Positions 60,808-64,000 of a stretch of 64,000 nucleotides of DNA are shown here, piece after piece. A program made the translations under genes and the position numbers. Positions within the stretch are counted from its first letter, which is position 1; each line of letters starts with the position of its first letter. The DNA is from Epiperipatus broadwayi. Lineage: Eukaryota; Onychophora; Udeonychophora; Euonychophora; Peripatidae. The notes under the pieces were generated by a model. The model had not been told where the DNA came from, ran no database searches, and saw only the letters and a program-made list of their open reading frames with translations. Where the stretch lies: the NCBI GenBank assembly GCA_028023455.1, contig JAQFVV010000001.1, positions 19,771,611 through 19,835,610 of the forward strand, given 5' to 3'.

Positions 60808-63635
60808 TAAGTTAATCAATCTGGCCAAAATGAATTTGCAATTTTTGTTTAGGATTTATTTTTGATTTTATATATATATATATTAACAATTGTTAACACT
60901 CTCAAAAATTCATACAAATAAAAAAGATTTACATTACTACATTCTTATATAACATCATATATATATATATATGCCAACATTATGTAAGACAATATCAATT
61001 TTTGATAATTGTAGTATTTTTGAAATAATACGTAATGAATTCTACCTAATTAAGAATTTATGACTTGAATTTATTTGATTTGAAAATGAATTTATCAAAA
61101 TTTATTTTCAATCCTACATGATATTTGGTAGATTATATTTTCCTATAGAAAAGAAATCAATAAAAAACGGAAATGAAAACATGGATAATCATAATATTTA
61201 AGAAAAATAGCTATCAGTAATTATCAAAACATAGATAAATAAAAATGAACTTGCTTCTATTTTTTTTTTAAATACCTACAACTCATATATATATATAAAC
61301 AAAATCATTATACGTTATTATATTCAAAAATATATAAAATTATAATTCTTTAGTTGGAAAACAATATCACAATGATAATTAATGGTTTTCATTTTATTTC
61401 TATTTGCTTTTAGGCAGAGATCTTAACAACTAATTCATCCATAACTAGACATACAGACACATTTGAAAGTTAAAAAATTAGGTATAATATTTGATTAAGG
61501 CATAGTTCGTCCCAGAAACTGAAGATTTTTTAATAAGTAAAATGGAAAAAAAAAAATTGTACAAAAAAGGTAGAGATATAATAATAATAATAAAAAAAAA
61601 ACATTCATTTTGAAGAAATCGTTGAATACCAGAAAATAAAAATATGCTATGTTTAAAGTTTTATATAAGATCACAAATAAATACTATTTATATATATATT
61701 TATTAAAATAAATAGTGTATTATGCACTATTTAATGTACATCTAAATGGAGTTAGATTTATACAAAAAGTAAATATTGTTAATAATACAGAAGAATATAT
61801 AGAGAGAAAGAAGACATGTAACAAAACAATGAGAATCTAAGAACTAAGAATTTTTCAAGAATATAGGAAGGTTTTCATAAAATGAACAGAATTAAATGTT
61901 GACTGGATTATTACTGAAATGAAAATCTTACAAATAATTATAATAGGAAATTGTGTAAAGAGGCTTTTGACTCAGACTAATTATCAAGAGTTAACATTAT
62001 ATTTGTTATTTTAATTACAGATATCTATGAACTTATTTATTTAACTATCTATTATCAATCTACAGCGATTTAATTATTTTGCATATTACTTTTAACATGA
62101 TGACGGTTAAAAATGACACAAGTGATAATTATTTTTTCCTTCTAAACATATTTAATTTGGGTCAAAAATGTAAAGATATCTTAGATTAAAGAGTTATCAA
62201 ATATTAGATAATATAACTTAAAAAGAGCAAATTAGTTATGTATCTTAAAAATAGTACATACAAAATGTCTAAACAGTGATTATTTATTTTTGTGTATAAG
62301 TTATACTGAAACAATTGAAAGAAATAATATCTGTGCTTTATAATACAAAATATTTACAAATCCGTCCTTATGTCAAAAAACTTTGTTTAGTCACATGAAT
62401 GAAAAATAAGTATTGCTCCAAAAACAGAATTTTCTAGATATATTATAGCTGAAGCTCCAATTGAACAAGATTTATTCTGTTTTTACATGTTTAAAAATAT
62501 TGTGGATTATTTATATGTTTAAAAAGTCATGTGATTATATTGTTTATATTACAGATAATTCTTCTTATTTATAAATAAACCATTTTTACTTAATTCCTTA
62601 ATAATTTTCATTTTTTCAATAACTCTTATAAACATAAAACTGGGCTTAAGTTAAGAGCAGCATTTAATATTTCAAAAATATGCATGTACAAATATTATAT
62701 AGTGATTTATGAATAAATAAATCATTTCTGTTGTGTGATTTATTATATTGTTTTATTTTTAGATCATATTTTTATTTACAAAGCACTAGACTTATTTTAG
62801 GTCACTTTTAAACAATTCTAAATTGTACATTTTAAAAATTGTAACATATTTGTTTGAATATATGTTATTATTAGTTTATATAAATAATCATTCATTTATA
62901 AATTAATCAATTTGATTATATATATCTTACTTCAAAATTTAGGTTGTTAACAAAATATTCCATTTAGAAATGTGCATGTAGTAATAAACAAAAATATATT
63001 ATTTTGATTATATATATATTTCTTTAGGATTTGTAAATTCCCAGTAGAAACTCTAACTACTCAATATAAAAAAGTTATCTTATTATCATAACATTAACTT
63101 GTTATCCATAATAACAACTGCAAAATTATGCTTTAAGTTATCTATGAATAAATCATTTTAATTACAAATTTTTACTAATTGTAAATATATCAGGTAATAT
63201 TAATTGCTAAATGTTTTAATAAAAATGTCTAATTTTATTTAAATATTATAATACATTAAATTGTTAGTAATAGAATACAAATAGTATAAAGTATAATGTT
63301 TAAGTAGTATACCTTCTTCTCTTCTTCACGTATTCTTAGTTTAATCAATAATAATACTAGAATATAAATCAAATCTAGAACTTTTAGAAGTGACTAATAA
63401 ACTTAAATCATATTCTATTCAACTAAACCAGCCAGCCAAAAATAATAAATAATAGAAATTTTATATATTTAATTATAAAGGTGTTCCTGATTTTTCCATT
63501 TTTTTTTTAAATAATTTAATGGTTCATGTCACACATTATGAATAATTACACAAAGTTGACTTACAGTATTATTTGCCATTAACAACAGCAGATTATTTAC
63601 ATTTTCCTCCTTTTACTTTTACCACTCTGCTTACT
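60808..63635. other. AT-rich non-coding DNA
   Basis: No supported gene. Short TA tracts near 60958, 61288 and 61690, otherwise low-complexity AT-rich sequence. Confidence 0.5.
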
Positions 63636-63801
63636 ATCCTTGTTTTTTCTTAAAATATGCATGCTTTGCTAATTTAAATATAAGTATTTTTTCCTTCTAA
63701 TCATTACTTTATGCTCTTTTAATCATTTGTCAACACAATATCTAGTTTCACCAATATATGTCCTTCCATATTCCCATAATGATATATATTGACAAAAATA
63801 T
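63636..63801 (-). pseudogene. Penelope-like element GIY-YIG fragment
   Basis: The minus strand encodes YGRTYIGETRYCVDK, a stop, LKEHKVMIRRKK, then after a frameshift FKLAKHAYFKKKQG. This matches the second half of the PLE GIY-YIG nuclease (C.CGK.YIGET.R, RL.EHK, A.A.HA). YIGET lies at about 63741-63761. No RT is visible to the right within the window; what lies beyond 63.8 kb is AT-rich. It is an isolated dead fragment, different in sequence from the other two PLEs. Confidence 0.75.
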
Positions 63802-64000
63802 ACTTAAATAATGTATAAAATAAAGAGCAAATAATTGATGGTGTTAAGCAAAATAAGATTAAAATATCACAATTACATAAACACAGATGACAGAATTTGA
63901 ATTAATCAGCATATTTTTCTGAGTAACGGTTTATAATATATATATATATACACACATAAAATTATTACAATTAATTTTTACAGTGAGAAAGTCACAAGAT
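63802..64000. other. AT-rich DNA to window end
   Basis: Short TA tract near 63936-63950. No gene. Confidence 0.5.

Overview
The window is animal nuclear DNA: very A+T-rich, almost free of long reading frames, and studded with (TA)n microsatellites, selfish elements and their decayed copies. There is no operon structure, rRNA, convincing tRNA or CRISPR array. The mix of Penelope-like elements (PLE), RTE-like LINEs, hAT non-autonomous transposons with 8-bp target duplications, and long (TA)n tracts fits a large invertebrate genome. A mollusc, perhaps a cephalopod, is my guess from overall texture and is not proven. Most of the window reads as intron or intergenic DNA.

Left part (1-15.4 kb): dispersed and tandem repeats at 33-424 and 844-977. 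Two short GC-richer stretches have exon-like properties: a possible first exon on the minus strand (3157-3298) and a possible internal exon on the plus strand (4259-4416). AT-rich DNA with (TA)n tracts follows, then a fold-back repeat (13.95-14.19 kb) and a three-copy tandem repeat (14.26-14.75 kb).

Middle (15.4-41 kb): a PLE with an unbroken 628-codon frame carrying reverse transcriptase and GIY-YIG endonuclease (15613-17499); three copies of a non-coding repeat family that contains a hammerhead-ribozyme-like core (20.2, 29.4 and 32.1 kb); a third type of hammerhead-like motif at 30.1 kb; a long fold-back element (33.1-33.9 kb); an RTE-like LINE tail (34.6 kb); and two hAT elements (25.0 and 40.4 kb).

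Right part (41-64 kb): a 2.2-kb LTR-like element inserted in a TA repeat (41.6-43.8 kb); a rearranged PLE whose two pieces face opposite ways between 137-bp inverted copies of its 3' region (45.4-46.8 kb); a third hAT element (49.0-50.2 kb); a broken RTE-like LINE (51.3-53.8 kb); a second hammerhead family, with a 475-bp unit, flanked by a 15-bp direct repeat (59.9-60.8 kb); and a small GIY-YIG fragment of another PLE (63.6-63.8 kb).

The most interesting theme links these parts. Two unrelated non-coding families carry type I hammerhead-like folds. They sit in the window as a partial minus-strand copy joined to a plus-strand copy, sometimes tandem, and the inversion joint lies at or near the hammerhead. 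The rearranged PLE has the same minus-then-plus layout. Hammerhead ribozymes are already known from PLEs and from retrozymes, so these families are plausible retrozyme-like parasites mobilised by the PLE machinery, which is itself present here. That link is inference.
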